Source of the DNA: Rheinheimera mangrovi
GTDB lineage: Bacteria; Pseudomonadota; Gammaproteobacteria; Enterobacterales; Alteromonadaceae
Direction: 5' to 3'
Assembly (NCBI RefSeq): GCF_003990335.1
Contig: NZ_CP034683.1
Coordinates: forward strand, 3,641,501 to 3,705,500
DNA length: 64,000 nucleotides
Of this stretch, positions 22,937 to 33,750 are shown in pieces (position 1 is the first letter of the stretch; each line of letters opens with the position of its first letter). The notes under the pieces are model-generated. The model was not told the origin of the DNA, did no database searches, and was given only the letters and a program-made list of their open reading frames with translations. The position numbers were made by a program, and so were the translations under genes.

Positions 22937-22968
22937 AAAGGGGTCAGAACTAAAGTTCTGACCCCTTT
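22937..22968. terminator. Bidirectional terminator between metJ and maeB
   Basis: Perfect 14 bp stem AAAGGGGTCAGAAC / GTTCTGACCCCTTT with a TAAA loop, located between convergent metJ and maeB, 4 bp from the maeB stop. Shares its GGGTCAGAAC core with the terminator at 61093. Confidence 0.8.
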
Positions 22969-22972
22969 ATAT

Positions 22973-24214
22973 TTACTGCATATAGTTTTCAGGCATTGGC
23001 AAACGCGCCACTCCTGATGCCACAGCAGCTTCAGCCACTGCACGGGCAACACGGGATAATAAACGTGGGTCCATTGGCTTTGGAATAATATAATCCGCAC
23101 CAAACTCCAGTTTATCTACTTGAGCTGCAGTTAATATCGCCTGAGATACAGGTTCTTTGGCTATAGCGCGAATCGCATGCACTGCCGCCAACTTCATTTC
23201 ATCGTTAATCACCTTGGCACGTACATCTAAGGCACCACGGAAAATAAAGGGGAAACACAAGACGTTGTTGACCTGATTTGGGTAATCCGAACGTCCTGTT
23301 GCCATAATTAAATCACTACGCTGGGCATGCGCCAGTTCAGGTTTAATTTCCGGATCCGGGTTCGAGCAGGCAAAAATCACCGGCTTATCCGCCATCAGCT
23401 TTAAGGCTTCGGCTGGTAAGGCATCAGGACCTGACACCCCCACAAATACATCAGCGCCCTCCATTGCATCTTCCAGCGTGCGTTTGTCGGTATTGTTGGC
23501 AAACAACTCTTTGTATTTATTCAAATCGTTACGGCGAGTGTGGATCACACCTTTGGTGTCGAGCATATAAATATGTTCGCGTTTCGCGCCACATTTAATC
23601 AGCAGTTCCATACAGGCAATAGCGGCAGCGCCAGCACCTAAGCAGACAATTACTACTTTACGGATGTCTTTGCCCTGAATTTCCAACGCATTGAGTAAAC
23701 CTGCAGCTGTCACAATAGCTGTGCCATGCTGATCGTCATGAAAGACCGGAATGTTGCAGCGTCTAATCAGCTCTTTTTCAATTTCAAAACACTCAGGTGA
23801 TTTAATATCTTCCAGGTTAATACCACCAAAGGTATCGGCAATATTGGCTACGGTATCGATAAACTCTTCGGTAGTGCGGTGTGTGACTTCAATATCTATC
23901 GAATCGAGGCCAGCAAAACGTTTAAACAACAAGGCCTTGCCTTCCATCACTGGTTTAGAGGCCATAGGGCCTAAGTTACCTAAACCCAAAATAGCCGTGC
24001 CATTGCTGATCACTGCCACCAGATTGCCTTTGCCTGTGTACTTGTAGACATCGTCAATATTATTAGCGATTTCACGTACTGGTTCAGCTACACCAGGACT
24101 ATAAGCTAAAGCGAGGTCTCTGACCGTTTCAGCGGGTTTACTGATTTCAATACTGATTTTGCCCGGTTTAGGCTCGGCGTGATACTTCAGCGCCTGTTCT
24201 CGAAAATCTGACAT
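22973..24214 (-). CDS. NAD(P)-dependent malic enzyme, short form without phosphotransacetylase domain
   Basis: Oxidative decarboxylation of malate to pyruvate. From the ATG at 24214 the 413 residues comprise the malic N-terminal domain (catalytic tyrosine in YSPGVAEPVR, about 39-48; FHDDQHGTAIV about 155-165) and an NAD-binding domain with GAGAAAIACMELL. It lacks the ~330-residue C-terminal phosphotransacetylase-like domain of E. coli MaeB (759 residues). An in-frame ATG at 24229 gives five extra residues. Monocistronic; coenzyme preference cannot be read from the sequence with confidence. Confidence 0.92.
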   Translation of the reverse strand: MSDFREQALKYHAEPKPGKISIEISKPAETVRDLALAYSPGVAEPVREIANNIDDVYKYTGKGNLVAVISNGTAILGLGNLGPMASKPVMEGKALLFKRFAGLDSIDIEVTHRTTEEFIDTVANIADTFGGINLEDIKSPECFEIEKELIRRCNIPVFHDDQHGTAIVTAAGLLNALEIQGKDIRKVVIVCLGAGAAAIACMELLIKCGAKREHIYMLDTKGVIHTRRNDLNKYKELFANNTDKRTLEDAMEGADVFVGVSGPDALPAEALKLMADKPVIFACSNPDPEIKPELAHAQRSDLIMATGRSDYPNQVNNVLCFPFIFRGALDVRAKVINDEMKLAAVHAIRAIAKEPVSQAILTAAQVDKLEFGADYIIPKPMDPRLLSRVARAVAEAAVASGVARLPMPENYMQ

Positions 24215-24770
24215 AGGTAGAGGTTCCATGAGTAGGTAAGTATGCCCAGTGGGCTATTTTTTTACTTGCTAAGAGTTGTGGTGCAACCCAAAAGGTGGCT
24301 CATTCTAAAGAGCAACACCGTCCTTTAGAACCACTAATTTTCAGATCGTACCAGTAACAAGTCAGTGTTTAGCAGAACTCACTCTGCTGTTTTCTCTGTT
24401 CCGTCAGGTATTTTTGTAGGGTAAACCTGTCAGGAACAGACCGCCGAATACTTCAACAGCGGAGCTCTGTACGTCTGTTATAACAAGTTTTATGAGGTGC
24501 GCCAAGCGCTAAAACGAAACTGATCAGACCAGATAATACAAAATGATAAAGTATGCAGTTTTACGCCATCATTAGCCGGATAGTTTTGACAAAAAATTGC
24601 TTAGCGATGCAATTGAGGAAAAAAACTCACTTAATAAAATGAGTAATATCAAATAGATGAACAAACAGATGGCTAGATAACAATCAAAGAGTTTATGCAG
24701 AATAAATTTTTATTCTTCGAAAAACTAAAGGCCGGAAACCGGCCTTTAGCTTCAGCTACCATTTAAACAA
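24215..24770. other. 556 bp intergenic region between maeB and secF, with tandem hairpins
   Basis: No credible ORF. It should hold the maeB promoter on the minus strand near its left end and the secF terminator at its right end (24727-24747). In between, two adjacent inverted repeats are visible: AGCAGA/TCTGCT (24371-24388) followed by a T-rich stretch, and a longer imperfect stem CTGTTCC-CAGGT (24396-24409) with ACCTG-GGAACAG (24425-24439). These could belong to a small RNA or the maeB leader; I recognise no known family. Confidence 0.4.
24727..24747 (-). terminator. Terminator of the queA-tgt-yajC-secDF operon
   Basis: Perfect 9 bp stem AAAGGCCGG / CCGGCCTTT with 3 nt loop, followed on the minus strand by AGTTTTTC, 24 bp after the secF stop. 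Confidence 0.88.
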
Positions 24771-25715
24771 TTAAAGAGACGGCGTATTCTCGCCTTCTTT
24801 TTCAATCACTTCAGGTAACAAATCTTCGCGGCTTGCGCCTAACAACACAGCAACAGAGCTTGCTACGTAAATTGAAGAATAAGTACCAATGGCAATACCA
24901 AATAACAGAGCTGCCGCAAAACCGTGTAACAATGGGCCGCCTAAATAAAACAGCGCTACTAATGACAAGGCGGTAGTGCCTGAGGTAATAGTAGTCCGGC
25001 TTAGTGTAGATGTGATAGCATCGTTTACTGTCTCTTCAACTGTGGCTTCACGCAGTTTACGGAACATCTCGCGGATACGGTCAAATACCACTATGGTGTC
25101 GTTGATAGAGTAACCCACTAGCGCCAGCAAGGCTGCCAATACAGTTAAATCAAACTCCATCCCTGTGATAGAGAACATACCTATAGTAATAATTACGTCG
25201 TGAATTAACGCAACCACAGAACCGACTGAATAACGCCATTCAAAGCGGAAGGCTACATACATCATGATGCCGATAAAAGAGGCCAATAAAGCCAACATAC
25301 CGTCATCTTTCAGCTCGTCACCTACTGAAGCACTCACCTGTTCAACGCGACGCTTAGTGACTTCACCCTTTTCCACTTTTTGAATAGACTCAATAATCTG
25401 CTCACCCACCACAGCCTGTTCAACATCAGCGCGTGGCGCAATGCGGATCATCACTTCAGTTGAGGTACCAAAATATTGCACTATCGCATCAGGAAAACCA
25501 TCAGCAGCTAAAGCTGTGCGGATTTTTGGCAAATCGGCTTGTTGTTCAAAACCTGCCTCTACCACTATACCGCCAGTAAAATCCAGACCAAAGTTGACGC
25601 CCTTGGTAAAGATACTGAATAAAGACCCAAGCACCAGCAACAAAGAAAATATGATGGCCGGCGATTTGAAACGCATAAAATTAAGCGGTTCTTTAAAATC
25701 AAGAAACTTCATCAT
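24771..25715 (-). CDS. secF: Protein translocase subunit SecF
   Basis: Inner-membrane RND-type partner of SecD; SecDF uses the proton or sodium motive force to pull preproteins through SecYEG. The 314 residues show TM1 (about 16-38), the conserved GVNFGLDFTGG just after it, a periplasmic domain (about 45-135), and five further TM helices with the FDRIREMFRK segment after TM4-5. AAGGA precedes a double ATG (25715 and 25712). It lies 6 bp after secD in the operon. Confidence 0.97.
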   Translation of the reverse strand: MMKFLDFKEPLNFMRFKSPAIIFSLLLVLGSLFSIFTKGVNFGLDFTGGIVVEAGFEQQADLPKIRTALAADGFPDAIVQYFGTSTEVMIRIAPRADVEQAVVGEQIIESIQKVEKGEVTKRRVEQVSASVGDELKDDGMLALLASFIGIMMYVAFRFEWRYSVGSVVALIHDVIITIGMFSITGMEFDLTVLAALLALVGYSINDTIVVFDRIREMFRKLREATVEETVNDAITSTLSRTTITSGTTALSLVALFYLGGPLLHGFAAALLFGIAIGTYSSIYVASSVAVLLGASREDLLPEVIEKEGENTPSL

Positions 25716-25721
25716 AATTCC

Positions 25722-27572
25722 TTATATAGGTAACTTTTCAACTTTACGGCCACCCCAGATCAGATTGACAAACAATCTTGATACGGTCACAGCGGTAAAG
25801 ATGGAGGTGATAATACCTATGGCTAAAGTCACGGCAAAACCTTTCACTGGGCCAGAACCTAAACCAAACAATATGATCGCGACCAAAAAGGTAGTGATGT
25901 TGGAGTCGGTAATAGTGGCAAAAGCTCTGTTATAACCTTCATGAATGGCTTGTTGTACTGAACGACCATTTGCCAGTTCTTCACGGATACGCTCGTTAAT
26001 CAGTACGTTCGCATCAATGGCCATACCTATGGTCAGCAGTATGCCCGCCATACCTGGTAAAGTCAGAGTAGCGCCAGGCACCATAGACAACACGCCTATC
26101 AGCAAGACTACGTTGCTGGCCAATGCCAAATTCGCGACCATACCTACGCCTTTGTAGTAAATCCCCATAAAGATCACAGTCAGCAGCATACCCACCATAA
26201 TAGCGTTGGTACCCAGCTCAATGTTTTCCTGACCCAGACTTGGGCCTATGGTACGTTCTTCTACGATCTGGATCGGAGCAATCAAAGCACCAGCCCGTAA
26301 TAACAGCGCCAGGTTTTGGGCTTCTGCCGGACTGTCGACACCTGTGATACGGAAGCTGCGACCTAAACGCGCCTGAATAGTGGCGACGTTAATCACTTCT
26401 TCTTTTTTCTCAAGAATTGTACGGCCCTGAGCGTCTTTTTTATCTGTTGGCTTGTATTCAATAAACACAGTCGCCATCGATTTACCAATAGCTTCTTTAG
26501 TGGCTTGCGAGAAGGTATTACCGCCTTTGGCATCCAGATCGATATTCACCTGAGGCCGACTGTATTCGTCGAAGCTGCTATTGGCACCAATAATATGGTT
26601 ACCTGTCAGCATCACACGTTTTTGCAGTAACACAGGACGCCCTGCACGGTCAGTGTATAACTGAGCGTTAGGCGGCACACGGCCATCTATCGCACTTTGT
26701 AAATCACCGGCTTCATCCACCATACGGAATTCAAGAGTAGCGGTAGCACCTAAAATCTCTTTAGCGCGGGCTGTATCCTGTACACCTGGTAACTGAACCA
26801 CAATACGTTCTGCGCCCTGGCGCTGTACTAAAGGCTCAGCCACACCAATGGCATTCACTCGGTTACGGATGATCGTAATGTTTTGTGCTACCGCATCTTC
26901 ACGTAATGCTTTTATTTTGATTTCACTAAAACCAGCAACCAGAGTCAGGTCGTCTGTTTCAGTAAAAGTCATATCACGGTCTTTACTGCTTAACAGGGAT
27001 TTCGCAGCAGTTAGATCTTCAGCCGTGCGGAAACTCAGATTCACCCGTAAATTGGCTACATCAGCAGTCACAGCACGGTAACGAACCTTGGCTTCACGCA
27101 AATCAGTGCGATATACCAGCACTAAATCGTTGACGTTTTTTTCCATCGCCGTTTTCATGTCCACTTCCATCAGGAAATGCACACCACCACGTAAGTCCAG
27201 ACCCAACTTCATTGGAGCGGCGCCTATTGCATCCAGCCAGGCTGGAGTTGCCGGAGCCAGATTTAATGCGGTGACGAAATTGTCGCCCAAAGTATCATTG
27301 GCCACTTCGCGCGCTTTTAACTGATCTTCAGTGTTTAAAAAACGAACCAACACCTGGCCTTTTTCCAACACAGCTGACTTAGGTGTTAAACCTTGTTCAG
27401 TAAAAGCTTTTTGCAGTTGATCCACGGTTTGCTGAGTAACATCAGCACCCCGGGTTGCATTAATTTGTAAGGACGGATCATTGGGATATAAATTCGGCAG
27501 GGCGTACAGCATGCTGACGCCCATGACGATGATCACCAATAAGTACCGCCAGATGGAGTTCTGGTTTAACAC
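25722..27572 (-). CDS. secD: Protein translocase subunit SecD
   Basis: Large RND-type subunit of the SecDF translocation motor. 616 residues with TM1 (about 9-27), a long periplasmic P1 region (GLDLRGGVHFLMEVD near 120-134) and five C-terminal TM helices containing GMAIDANVLINERIREE, the conserved acidic segment used in ion coupling. The start codon is GTG with AGGA 7 bp upstream; the nearby ATG is out of frame. It lies 12 bp after yajC. Confidence 0.97.
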   Translation of the reverse strand: MLNQNSIWRYLLVIIVMGVSMLYALPNLYPNDPSLQINATRGADVTQQTVDQLQKAFTEQGLTPKSAVLEKGQVLVRFLNTEDQLKAREVANDTLGDNFVTALNLAPATPAWLDAIGAAPMKLGLDLRGGVHFLMEVDMKTAMEKNVNDLVLVYRTDLREAKVRYRAVTADVANLRVNLSFRTAEDLTAAKSLLSSKDRDMTFTETDDLTLVAGFSEIKIKALREDAVAQNITIIRNRVNAIGVAEPLVQRQGAERIVVQLPGVQDTARAKEILGATATLEFRMVDEAGDLQSAIDGRVPPNAQLYTDRAGRPVLLQKRVMLTGNHIIGANSSFDEYSRPQVNIDLDAKGGNTFSQATKEAIGKSMATVFIEYKPTDKKDAQGRTILEKKEEVINVATIQARLGRSFRITGVDSPAEAQNLALLLRAGALIAPIQIVEERTIGPSLGQENIELGTNAIMVGMLLTVIFMGIYYKGVGMVANLALASNVVLLIGVLSMVPGATLTLPGMAGILLTIGMAIDANVLINERIREELANGRSVQQAIHEGYNRAFATITDSNITTFLVAIILFGLGSGPVKGFAVTLAIGIITSIFTAVTVSRLFVNLIWGGRKVEKLPI

Positions 27573-27584
27573 ATTAAAATCCTT

Positions 27585-27923
27585 TTACAGTGATTTCATC
27601 GTGCCTTTCGGCAATACGGCGGCGATAGCTGATTTTTGCACTGTCACTTCAGTGGTATCGTTTAATGCGATAGCAACAAAGTCTTTATCATCAGCAATTT
27701 TGGCGATACGGCCTACTAAGCCACCTTGTGTTAATACTTCATCACCTTTGCCTAATGCAGACATCAGGTTTTTATGCTCTTTGACGCGTTTAGCTTGTGG
27801 ACGGTAGATCAGGAAATAGAAGATCAGACCAAAGGCAACCAGCATTATCAGCAAGTCCCAACCACCGCCAGCAGGTGCTGCAGCAGGAGTATTAGCATAC
27901 GCATTGGATATAAATAAACTCAT
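27585..27923 (-). CDS. yajC: Preprotein translocase accessory subunit YajC
   Basis: Small inner-membrane protein associated with SecDF. Start at the ATG 27923, with AGGGGA 6 bp upstream (a GTG one codon earlier is also in frame). 112 residues: one transmembrane helix (about 23-42) ending in the family motif YFLIYRPQAKR, then a cytoplasmic domain with LGKGDEVLTQGGLVGRI. The conserved tgt-yajC-secD-secF order supports the call. Confidence 0.96.
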   Translation of the reverse strand: MSLFISNAYANTPAAAPAGGGWDLLIMLVAFGLIFYFLIYRPQAKRVKEHKNLMSALGKGDEVLTQGGLVGRIAKIADDKDFVAIALNDTTEVTVQKSAIAAVLPKGTMKSL

Positions 27924-27976
27924 CACATGTCCCCTAAAGTTTTAAATTAAAAGTTTTAAAATTGAAAAATGAAATC

Positions 27977-29113
<1,137 letters not shown>

Positions 29114-29277
29114 CTACCTCAGTCTCTGCCAGAAAAACAGTCCGGCTTTTTTCGCGCCCGATTGTAGCAGAAGATAAGGCCAAACCCCACCCTTAACCTT
29201 AGTGATTGAGATGGCAGCAAAGCTGCCGCGGATAAGCCGTACGAGATTGAATTACAGTTTGAGGCGAGAGAGTTTAT

Positions 29278-29354
29278 AGGGGCCGTGGCTTGTCCCGGCC
29301 CGTCGATGGAAATCGCAGTATCAATAGACGGGCGGGTACAAGACCCGCCCCTAC
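29278..29354. repeat. 77 bp REP-like palindrome between queA and tgt
   Basis: Two long inverted arms start with TAGGGGC and end GCCCCTA: the left arm (29278-29305) and the right arm (29325-29354) both carry GTCTTGT/GGCTTGT-like and CCCGCCCGTC/CCGGCCCGTC blocks, so the region can fold into a ~28 bp imperfect hairpin with a short loop. It is GC-rich compared with its surroundings. It resembles dispersed extragenic palindromes; no second copy is visible in this window. Confidence 0.75.
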
Positions 29355-29371
29355 GGTCACGATAGGAAAGC

Positions 29372-30406
29372 TTAGAGAATAAGCATCGCATCGCCATAGG
29401 AATAAAAGCGATACTCCTGTTCTATGGCGGTCTGATAAGCCTGCATTACATAGTCTTTTTGGCTAAAAGCGCTGACTAGCATAATCAGAGTAGACTCAGG
29501 TAAATGGAAGTTAGTGACTAAACCATCAATGACCTGGAACTGGTAACCAGGGTAGATAAAGATTTTGGTATCGCCGCTGTAAGGCTGTAGTTTTTTGCCT
29601 TGCTGTAATGCAATTTGAGCGGCAGACTCCAGTGAACGCACCGACGTAGTCCCCACCGCGATCACTCTGTTACCGCGGGCTTTACAGGCATGAATGGCAT
29701 CCACCACGGCCTGCTCCACTTCAATGTATTCAGCGTGCATTTGGTGTTCCAGCACATTGTCTACCCGTACGGGCTGAAAGGTACCAGCGCCTACATGCAA
29801 AGTGACATAAGCAAACTCAACGCCTTTGGCTTTCAGCGCAGCCAGTAAAGGCTCGTCAAAATGTAAGCCCGCTGTAGGTGCCGCAACAGCACCCGGCTTC
29901 TGGTTATAGACAGTCTGATACCTTTGTTTATCCTCGTCGCTGTCTGGTCTGTCTATGTATGGCGGCAAAGGCATATGGCCAAGCCTGTCTAGCATTACCA
30001 GCAAAGGTTCTTCACCCAATAGTTCTAACTCAAATAAAGTATCGTGACGCTGCAGCATTTTCAGCTTTGTGTTGTCATCGACCAGAATAATAGTATCTGG
30101 TTTTGGCGCTTTGCTGGCTCGCACATGGGCTAAAAAACGCTGAGCATCCAGCACACGCTCTACCAGAATTTCAACTTTGCCACCTGACTCTTTTTGCCCA
30201 AACAAACGGGCCGGTATCACGCGGGTATTGTTAAATACCAATAAATCGCCACTATTAAGTTGTGCCAATAAATCAGTAAACACCAGATGGGATAACTCAC
30301 CGGTCTGGCGCTGCATTTTTAATAGACGACTGCTGGAACGTTCAGCTTTAGGGAAACGAGCGATCAGCTGCTCTGGCAGCTCGAAGGAGAAATCTTTTAC
30401 TTGCAT
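29372..30406 (-). CDS. queA: S-adenosylmethionine:tRNA ribosyltransferase-isomerase
   Basis: Transfers and isomerises the ribosyl moiety of SAM onto preQ1-tRNA to make epoxyqueuosine. The ATG at 30406 ([16 protein letters not shown]) matches the family start and yields 344 residues; the frame extends 15 codons upstream without homology. Family segments are [49 protein letters not shown] and [17 protein letters not shown]. It is the first gene of the queA-tgt-yajC-secDF operon and is divergent from the solute-binding protein gene. Confidence 0.97.
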   Translation of the reverse strand: MQVKDFSFELPEQLIARFPKAERSSSRLLKMQRQTGELSHLVFTDLLAQLNSGDLLVFNNTRVIPARLFGQKESGGKVEILVERVLDAQRFLAHVRASKAPKPDTIILVDDNTKLKMLQRHDTLFELELLGEEPLLVMLDRLGHMPLPPYIDRPDSDEDKQRYQTVYNQKPGAVAAPTAGLHFDEPLLAALKAKGVEFAYVTLHVGAGTFQPVRVDNVLEHQMHAEYIEVEQAVVDAIHACKARGNRVIAVGTTSVRSLESAAQIALQQGKKLQPYSGDTKIFIYPGYQFQVIDGLVTNFHLPESTLIMLVSAFSQKDYVMQAYQTAIEQEYRFYSYGDAMLIL

Positions 30407-30586
30407 AGTTGTAGTCCGCTTTACCGACAAACCAATCCAACCGGTGTTCACACCGATACCGAAGGCGCTTTGCAGCGCGGCGCGCAGTCTACAAAGATGT
30501 TTTTTTCAACACAAGCTCTTTTTCCCTGCCCGCACTGAAGCCTGAATTTTCAGCTAAGCTTTGGAAAAAGCCAGAGACGTCGCGGT

Positions 30587-31339
30587 ATGAATTATCACCT
30601 GCCTTTTATGCTGTTTTGTTTTTTTGTGACCCAGACTATTTTTGCTGAGCCAAAACAACCGGTTGAACTTCATATCAGTGCGCCAGTCTGGCCCGGATTT
30701 ACCAATGCCGACAGCACTGGTGCTTACGTGGATTTATTCCGTTTTATCTATCCAAAAGACCAGATTGAGCTGACATGGCATCTCACCAATTACAGCAGAG
30801 CCATAGCACTGGTTCAGCAAGGCAAACACCACTTGGTTCCAGGTTTGTCCGCGCCAGTGTCCCCCCAGCAGCATAAAGCTTTGCTGCTGTCCGCCTACCC
30901 TTTTGATTCAGATCTTATAGTGGCTATTTACAATCCATCCCACACCGCCACTCCAGAGCTTTCGCAACTGCAGCAGTACAAACTAGCCTGGGATCTGGCT
31001 TACGATTTACATTTGGTTTTAGGTCTGAAGGAAAAAGGCTATGAAGTACCAGATATCAAACAAGGGCTTGAATTAGTAAAAAACCGCCGCGTCGATATCT
31101 ATCTGGCAGAAAAAAGTGAGTTGCTACAGTATCTGCAGGGAGAAAGCCCGGTCAAACTACAACCTCTTATCTACAGAGAATTGCTACGTGATCCTATTTA
31201 TCTTGGCTTCGCGGATAATGACGAAGGCCGGAAATTCAAAAGGTTATGGGACCAAAGATTTATCGACTTATATAAATCAGGTCAGTTAAAGACTTTTTAT
31301 CGCAATTACCCTCAACTGACCTTACCTAAACTAGATTAA
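30587..31339 (+). CDS. Periplasmic solute-binding-like protein (SBP_bac_3 type)
   Basis: 250 residues with a signal peptide of about 20 (hydrophobic segment followed by FAEP). The mature part resembles family-3 extracellular solute-binding domains: an N-terminal lobe with YVDLFRFIYP and VQQGKHHLVPGLSAP, and a late segment YKSGQLKTFYRNYP typical of these proteins. It has no adjacent ABC permease or ATPase, so it may be an orphan sensor or binding protein as is common in Alteromonadales. The ligand is unknown. Convergent with oxyR, only 3 bp apart. Confidence 0.65.
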   Translation: MNYHLPFMLFCFFVTQTIFAEPKQPVELHISAPVWPGFTNADSTGAYVDLFRFIYPKDQIELTWHLTNYSRAIALVQQGKHHLVPGLSAPVSPQQHKALLLSAYPFDSDLIVAIYNPSHTATPELSQLQQYKLAWDLAYDLHLVLGLKEKGYEVPDIKQGLELVKNRRVDIYLAEKSELLQYLQGESPVKLQPLIYRELLRDPIYLGFADNDEGRKFKRLWDQRFIDLYKSGQLKTFYRNYPQLTLPKLD

Positions 31340-31342
31340 TCT

Positions 31343-32254
31343 TTAGTCACTGCATTTTTGTTGCAGCACTTCGGTGATTAACTGCGCCATCTGACGGTAA
31401 CTACGAAGTTTGCTGGAGGTTGGACGCCAGGCTACACCTATATCCCGATAAGCCTGGCCTGAGCCAGGTTTTTGTGCCACTAATTCAGTGCCGCGCAGCA
31501 AACCGCTGTTAATCGCCATTTGCGGCATAAAAGTCACCCCCAGTTTGTTATTCACCATCTGACTTAAGGTATGCAGACTGGTGGCAAAAAATGGGTTCAC
31601 TTTGCGGTTATCATCCAGCTCACAGGCTTTGACCGCATGACCTGTCATGCAATGCTCACGTTCCAGCAGGAAAATGCTTTCATCCGGCCATTGGCTGATA
31701 TCTTGCTGAAACCCACGTTCCAGCCAGTCTTTATGGAGCACCAGCTTAAAGGGGTCTTGTGCCAGCACTTCAGTATGCAAAGTGCCTGTGTCATAGGGCA
31801 AGGCTAACAACACTAAATCCAGTCGGCCTTCGGTTAAGGACTGTAACGAGTTTTCGGTGGTGTCCTCGCGCAGCAACAGTTGCAGTTCAGGAAAACGCTC
31901 GCGGGCCAGAGCCATCACTTCACTCAGCACAAAGGGAGCTATGGTAGGGATACAACCTAAACGTAAAGGTCCAGCCATAGGTTTGCCCTGGCATTTGGCA
32001 AATTCCGTTAATTCTTCACATTGCTCGACAATATAGCGGGCCTGACGCACTACATCTTCGCCCAGTGGGGTAAAAATAAAAGTCTTGTGATCACGCTCTA
32101 ACAATTGAGCGTTCATAGTTTCTTCTAAATTGGCAATAGCAGCACTTAAAGTGGACTGGCCTATATAACAAGCTTCTGCAGCACGACCAAAATGCTGATG
32201 TTCATGCAGAGCCAACAGATACTGCAGCTGTTTAATGCTAGGGACACGCTTCAT
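31343..32254 (-). CDS. oxyR: Peroxide-sensing LysR-type regulator OxyR
   Basis: Redox-activated transcription factor of the hydrogen peroxide response. 303 residues: N-terminal winged helix (about 6-65, with FGRAAEACYIGQSTLSAAIA) and a C-terminal regulatory domain. The redox pair C202 and C211 in EHCMTGHAVKAC has exactly the nine-residue spacing of E. coli C199/C208, which separates it from other LysR proteins. GGAA lies before the ATG. No katG or ahpCF gene is adjacent in the window. Confidence 0.93.
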   Translation of the reverse strand: MKRVPSIKQLQYLLALHEHQHFGRAAEACYIGQSTLSAAIANLEETMNAQLLERDHKTFIFTPLGEDVVRQARYIVEQCEELTEFAKCQGKPMAGPLRLGCIPTIAPFVLSEVMALARERFPELQLLLREDTTENSLQSLTEGRLDLVLLALPYDTGTLHTEVLAQDPFKLVLHKDWLERGFQQDISQWPDESIFLLEREHCMTGHAVKACELDDNRKVNPFFATSLHTLSQMVNNKLGVTFMPQMAINSGLLRGTELVAQKPGSGQAYRDIGVAWRPTSSKLRSYRQMAQLITEVLQQKCSD

Positions 32255-32419
32255 CTTTTATTCCGATGATTAAACTTGGTTAAAACCAATTTAATCGAAT
32301 AAAACCAAAAAGCAAAGCTACAACACCAGATCTTGCGACAAAAGACAGTGTTTAAAATCAGAGTGCAGTGACTATGGCCCGACAGTTGCGATAGACAGTC
32401 CTGCCATGGACATAAAAAA

Positions 32420-32444
32420 ATCCCGGCGCCAGGCCGGGATTTTT
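32420..32444 (-). terminator. Terminator of the DUF47-pit operon
   Basis: 8 bp stem ATCCCGGC / GCCGGGAT flanked by T-runs on both strands, 19 bp beyond the pit stop codon on the minus strand. The rest of 32255-32462 holds the oxyR promoter area, including a 14 bp palindrome TTGGTTAAAACCAA-like element at 32276-32289. Confidence 0.88.
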
Positions 32445-32462
32445 ATCAAACTAAGGATGGCA

Positions 32463-33731
32463 TCAGGCGCCAAACAAAGCCTTAATAATGTAGAAAAATG
32501 CGATAGCTAACGCAGCACCAACAGGCAAAGTAACAACCCATGAAATAAAGATGTTACGAATAACGCCAAGGTTCAGAGCCGCTATACCACGGGCCATACC
32601 TACACCTAAAACCGCACCCACTAAGGTTTGAGTGGTAGAGATAGGTAAACCAATACCTGAGGCAATTACTACTGTGCTGGCTGCAGCGATTTCAGCAGCA
32701 AAACCACGGCTTGGCGTCAGGTGAGTAATGTTTTCACCTATAGTACGGATCACTTTGGCACCCAAGGTCGCCAGACCTAATACGATACCCACAGCACCTA
32801 AAGGTAAAATCCACCAGTCCAACGCGACTTTATCCAGGATCTGACCACCAGACTGAATAATACCAACAACGGCAGCCAAAGGCCCAATTGCATTCGCCAC
32901 ATCGTTTGAACCGTGTGCAAAGGCCATACAACAAGCGGTAAACACCATCAGAATACCAAAAATGCGCTCAACGTTATTAAAGTGCATTTCTTTGTCAGCT
33001 TCCGGATCGATTTTCAGACGGCTGATGGCAATTTTACCAATCAGACCAACCAGCAGTGCAATAGCCAGACATAAAAGTAAACCTTCGCCTGTGCTCAGTT
33101 TTAGACCTACGTGTTTTAACCCTTTGGTTACAGTCACAAAAGCCATGATGAACGCGGCAAATACCATATAAAAAGGCACGTATTTTTTTGCAGCTTGCAG
33201 TGGATTATCTGTATCAAAAATCAGGCGCTGAGCACTCATAAATATAAGATAAGCCAAAATACCGGACAAAACAGGAGTGACAACCCAGCTGCCTACTATG
33301 CTGCTGACTTCATCCCAGTGCACATATTCCATGCCGACGCCAACAGAGGCGAAACCAATGATGGCACCTACAATAGAGTGAGTGGTAGAGACAGGCCAGC
33401 CAAAATGAGTAGCTACTAATAACCAGGTACCAGCTGCGAGCAAGGAAGCAATCATGCCGTACACCAACAACTCAGGTACTGCTTTAAAGGCTTCAGCGTC
33501 TACTATGCCGCTGCGGATCGTAGAGGTTACTTCACCACCTGCTAACCAGGCACCGGCAGCTTCAAAAATGGCGGCGATAATTAACGCTTGTTTCAGAGTT
33601 AAGGCTTTAGAGCCTACAGACGTTCCCATAGCATTGGCAACGTCATTCGCACCCACGCCGTAGGCCATAATAAAGCCAAACACAGCGGCAGTAATAATCA
33701 GCAATAAGCCGTATTGAGAAATAATATCCAT
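32463..33731 (-). CDS. pit: Low-affinity inorganic phosphate transporter, PiT family
   Basis: Inner-membrane cation-coupled phosphate permease of 422 residues with about 10-12 TM helices. Both PiT signature repeats are visible: GANDVANAMGTSVGSKALT at 27-45 and HGSNDVANAIGPLAAVVG in the second half, the inverted-repeat family hallmark. It lies 19 bp after the PhoU-like DUF47 gene, the standard Pit partner. Confidence 0.93.
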   Translation of the reverse strand: MDIISQYGLLLIITAAVFGFIMAYGVGANDVANAMGTSVGSKALTLKQALIIAAIFEAAGAWLAGGEVTSTIRSGIVDAEAFKAVPELLVYGMIASLLAAGTWLLVATHFGWPVSTTHSIVGAIIGFASVGVGMEYVHWDEVSSIVGSWVVTPVLSGILAYLIFMSAQRLIFDTDNPLQAAKKYVPFYMVFAAFIMAFVTVTKGLKHVGLKLSTGEGLLLCLAIALLVGLIGKIAISRLKIDPEADKEMHFNNVERIFGILMVFTACCMAFAHGSNDVANAIGPLAAVVGIIQSGGQILDKVALDWWILPLGAVGIVLGLATLGAKVIRTIGENITHLTPSRGFAAEIAAASTVVIASGIGLPISTTQTLVGAVLGVGMARGIAALNLGVIRNIFISWVVTLPVGAALAIAFFYIIKALFGA

Positions 33732-33750
33732 CGTTGAATTACCTTAAGAA

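Noticed and set aside
29119..29397. 92-codon minus-strand ORF between queA and tgt
   Set aside because: It lies across the REP-like palindrome, has a biased Arg/Ser composition without any recognisable domain and no good ribosome binding site.
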